Source of the DNA: Methanoregula sp. | Lineage (GTDB): Archaea > Halobacteriota > Methanomicrobia > Methanomicrobiales > Methanospirillaceae | Reading direction: 5' to 3' | DNA: 64,000 nt | NCBI GenBank assembly: GCA_030694985.1 | Contig: JAUYTV010000037.1 | Location: forward strand, 62,001-126,000 | Shown here: positions 63,348-64,000 of the stretch, piece after piece | How the letters are laid out: each line of letters opens with the position of its first letter | How positions within the stretch are numbered: position 1 is the first letter of the stretch | The notes under the pieces: model-generated | Database searches by the model: none | Told to the model about the DNA's origin: nothing | The model's input: the letters and a program-made list of their open reading frames with translations, nothing else | Translations under genes and position numbers: made by a program

Positions 63348-64000
63348 TCAGAGATGGGTTGTTGCTATGGCAGGTGCATATTTTTTAACCATAGCAAGGA
63401 TTGCCGGGAAATTTTCATCGGTACAGTAAAGAACAACGGGACTTATCAGATATTTTGACCGGAAAACAATACTCCTCACACTGCGGTATACGGATACATA
63501 CCGCACCTCTTCCCACGCGAACATGTTGTTTTCCTGCGACATCGCAAGGAGCCCGGCGCCGCTTCCTGACATTGAGCCCAGCACTGCTGAACCCCCGGCA
63601 GAAACCCGGTTGAGGGTTTTTGTCGTGCTCCCGGCTTTATGGGCAACCCCCTCATCACTGATGAAAAATTCCGTCTCAAGACCCCCGCCCGTAACAATCT
63701 GGAGCACAAGCATGATGATGAGAAAGAGCACAGAAAGTCCTGCACCGATGATGAGAAACAGGGTGAGCATCGCCCATTCTCCGCCCGTGATGAGTGAGAA
63801 AAAACTGCCGCACACAATCCCGATACCCAATGGAATGAAGATACACTGCAGCACGAGATACGGGTTTGTGATCAGCGGGATCTTCTTGCTCCACGAGACA
63901 AGTCCTGCGGGTTTCACTGTCTGTTCTTCCGTAACTACGGTGCCGGAATAATTGGGGAACCGTGTGATGACAGCCCCACAGGATGTACAGAACCGGTTAC
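63348..64000 (-). CDS. Zinc-ribbon membrane protein with PH-like domain (cut by right edge)
   Basis: The frame stays open past the track start (GTG 63917) to the window edge, where it reads NRFCTSCGAVITRFPNYSGT, so the gene begins outside the window with a zinc ribbon. After it come two membrane helices (LQCIFIPLGIGIVCGSFF and LTLFLIIGAGLSVLFLIIML). A cytoplasmic domain with SDEGVAHKAGSTTKTLNRVSAG and WEEVRYVSVYRSVRSIVFRS follows, resembling a bacterial PH domain. It lies in the same orientation as the five-ribbon gene, so the two are probably co-expressed. Confidence 0.75.
   Translation of the reverse strand, partial: NRFCTSCGAVITRFPNYSGTVVTEEQTVKPAGLVSWSKKIPLITNPYLVLQCIFIPLGIGIVCGSFFSLITGGEWAMLTLFLIIGAGLSVLFLIIMLVLQIVTGGGLETEFFISDEGVAHKAGSTTKTLNRVSAGGSAVLGSMSGSGAGLLAMSQENNMFAWEEVRYVSVYRSVRSIVFRSKYLISPVVLYCTDENFPAILAMVKKYAPAIATTHL

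Noticed and set aside
1-64000. tRNA or rRNA genes
   Set aside because: I scanned intergenic stretches for tRNA-like arms and rRNA sequence and found none I could support; a covariance-model search would be decisive.

Overview
The window comes from a methanogenic-type euryarchaeon, most likely a Methanomicrobiales (Methanoregula-like) genome. The evidence is archaeal ribosomal proteins (L21e, L31e, L39e, L18a/LX, S19e), aIF6, aIF1, prefoldin alpha, Rpo4/RpoF, RNase P Rpp21, Pus10, TrmY, a PIN-KH ATPase, archaeal-style prepilin peptidase and secretion ATPase, and the PAS sensor kinases typical of methanogens. No methanogenesis operon lies inside the window, so the order-level placement is an inference. 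I saw no rRNA, tRNA or CRISPR array.

Layout. 1-4 kb: a cut-off gene, a HEAT-repeat protein, and a two-gene surface module (a secreted cohesin+dockerin protein followed by a membrane-anchored cohesin). 4.1-7.3 kb: the scar of a NodI/NodJ-type ABC exporter, a HemK2-like methyltransferase and ThiC. 7.3-8.1 kb: a gene-free 305-bp tandem duplication. 8.1-14.8 kb: a long minus-strand information-processing operon (pfdA, ftsY, srp54, trmY, pus10, rpl21e, rpoF, DUF655, ksgA). TrmY and Pus10 act on the same tRNA residue (position 54). 14.9-17.6 kb: a lipoprotein-like RidA, a HicAB module whose HicA is frameshifted in a seven-base homopolymer, and three copies of a ~365-bp repeat that holds a conserved hairpin and a 16-bp palindrome. 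17.6-24.7 kb: a signalling island with a CheB-CheR-PAS fusion, an orphan N-terminal DUF1016 domain, and two sensor kinases, one of which lacks the usual phospho-acceptor histidine.

24.8-28.3 kb: a second translation operon (rps19e, pdcd5, PP-loop ATPase, rpl39e, rpl31e, tif6, rpl18a) plus a CRM-domain protein and RNase P subunit. 28.4-39.3 kb: metabolic and maintenance genes (purN, CorC-like protein, TIM-barrel protein, exonuclease VII, sugar nucleotidyltransferase, cobyric acid synthase, aIF1). Among them is a thioredoxin-like gene in which TGA occupies the position of the first active-site cysteine. 39.4-47.5 kb: a type IV filament/Tad-like secretion locus (ATPase, two TadC-like membrane proteins, prepilin peptidase) that surrounds a MinD ATPase and two putative signalling proteins, with no visible pilin.

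47.5-54.2 kb: hisI and a run of small membrane, lipoprotein and unknown genes, ending in an AT-rich CoiA-like nuclease gene flanked by degenerate repeats, which looks acquired. 54.4-64 kb: PIN-KH ATPase, leuS, a large TPR protein, and two zinc-ribbon proteins, the last running off the right edge.
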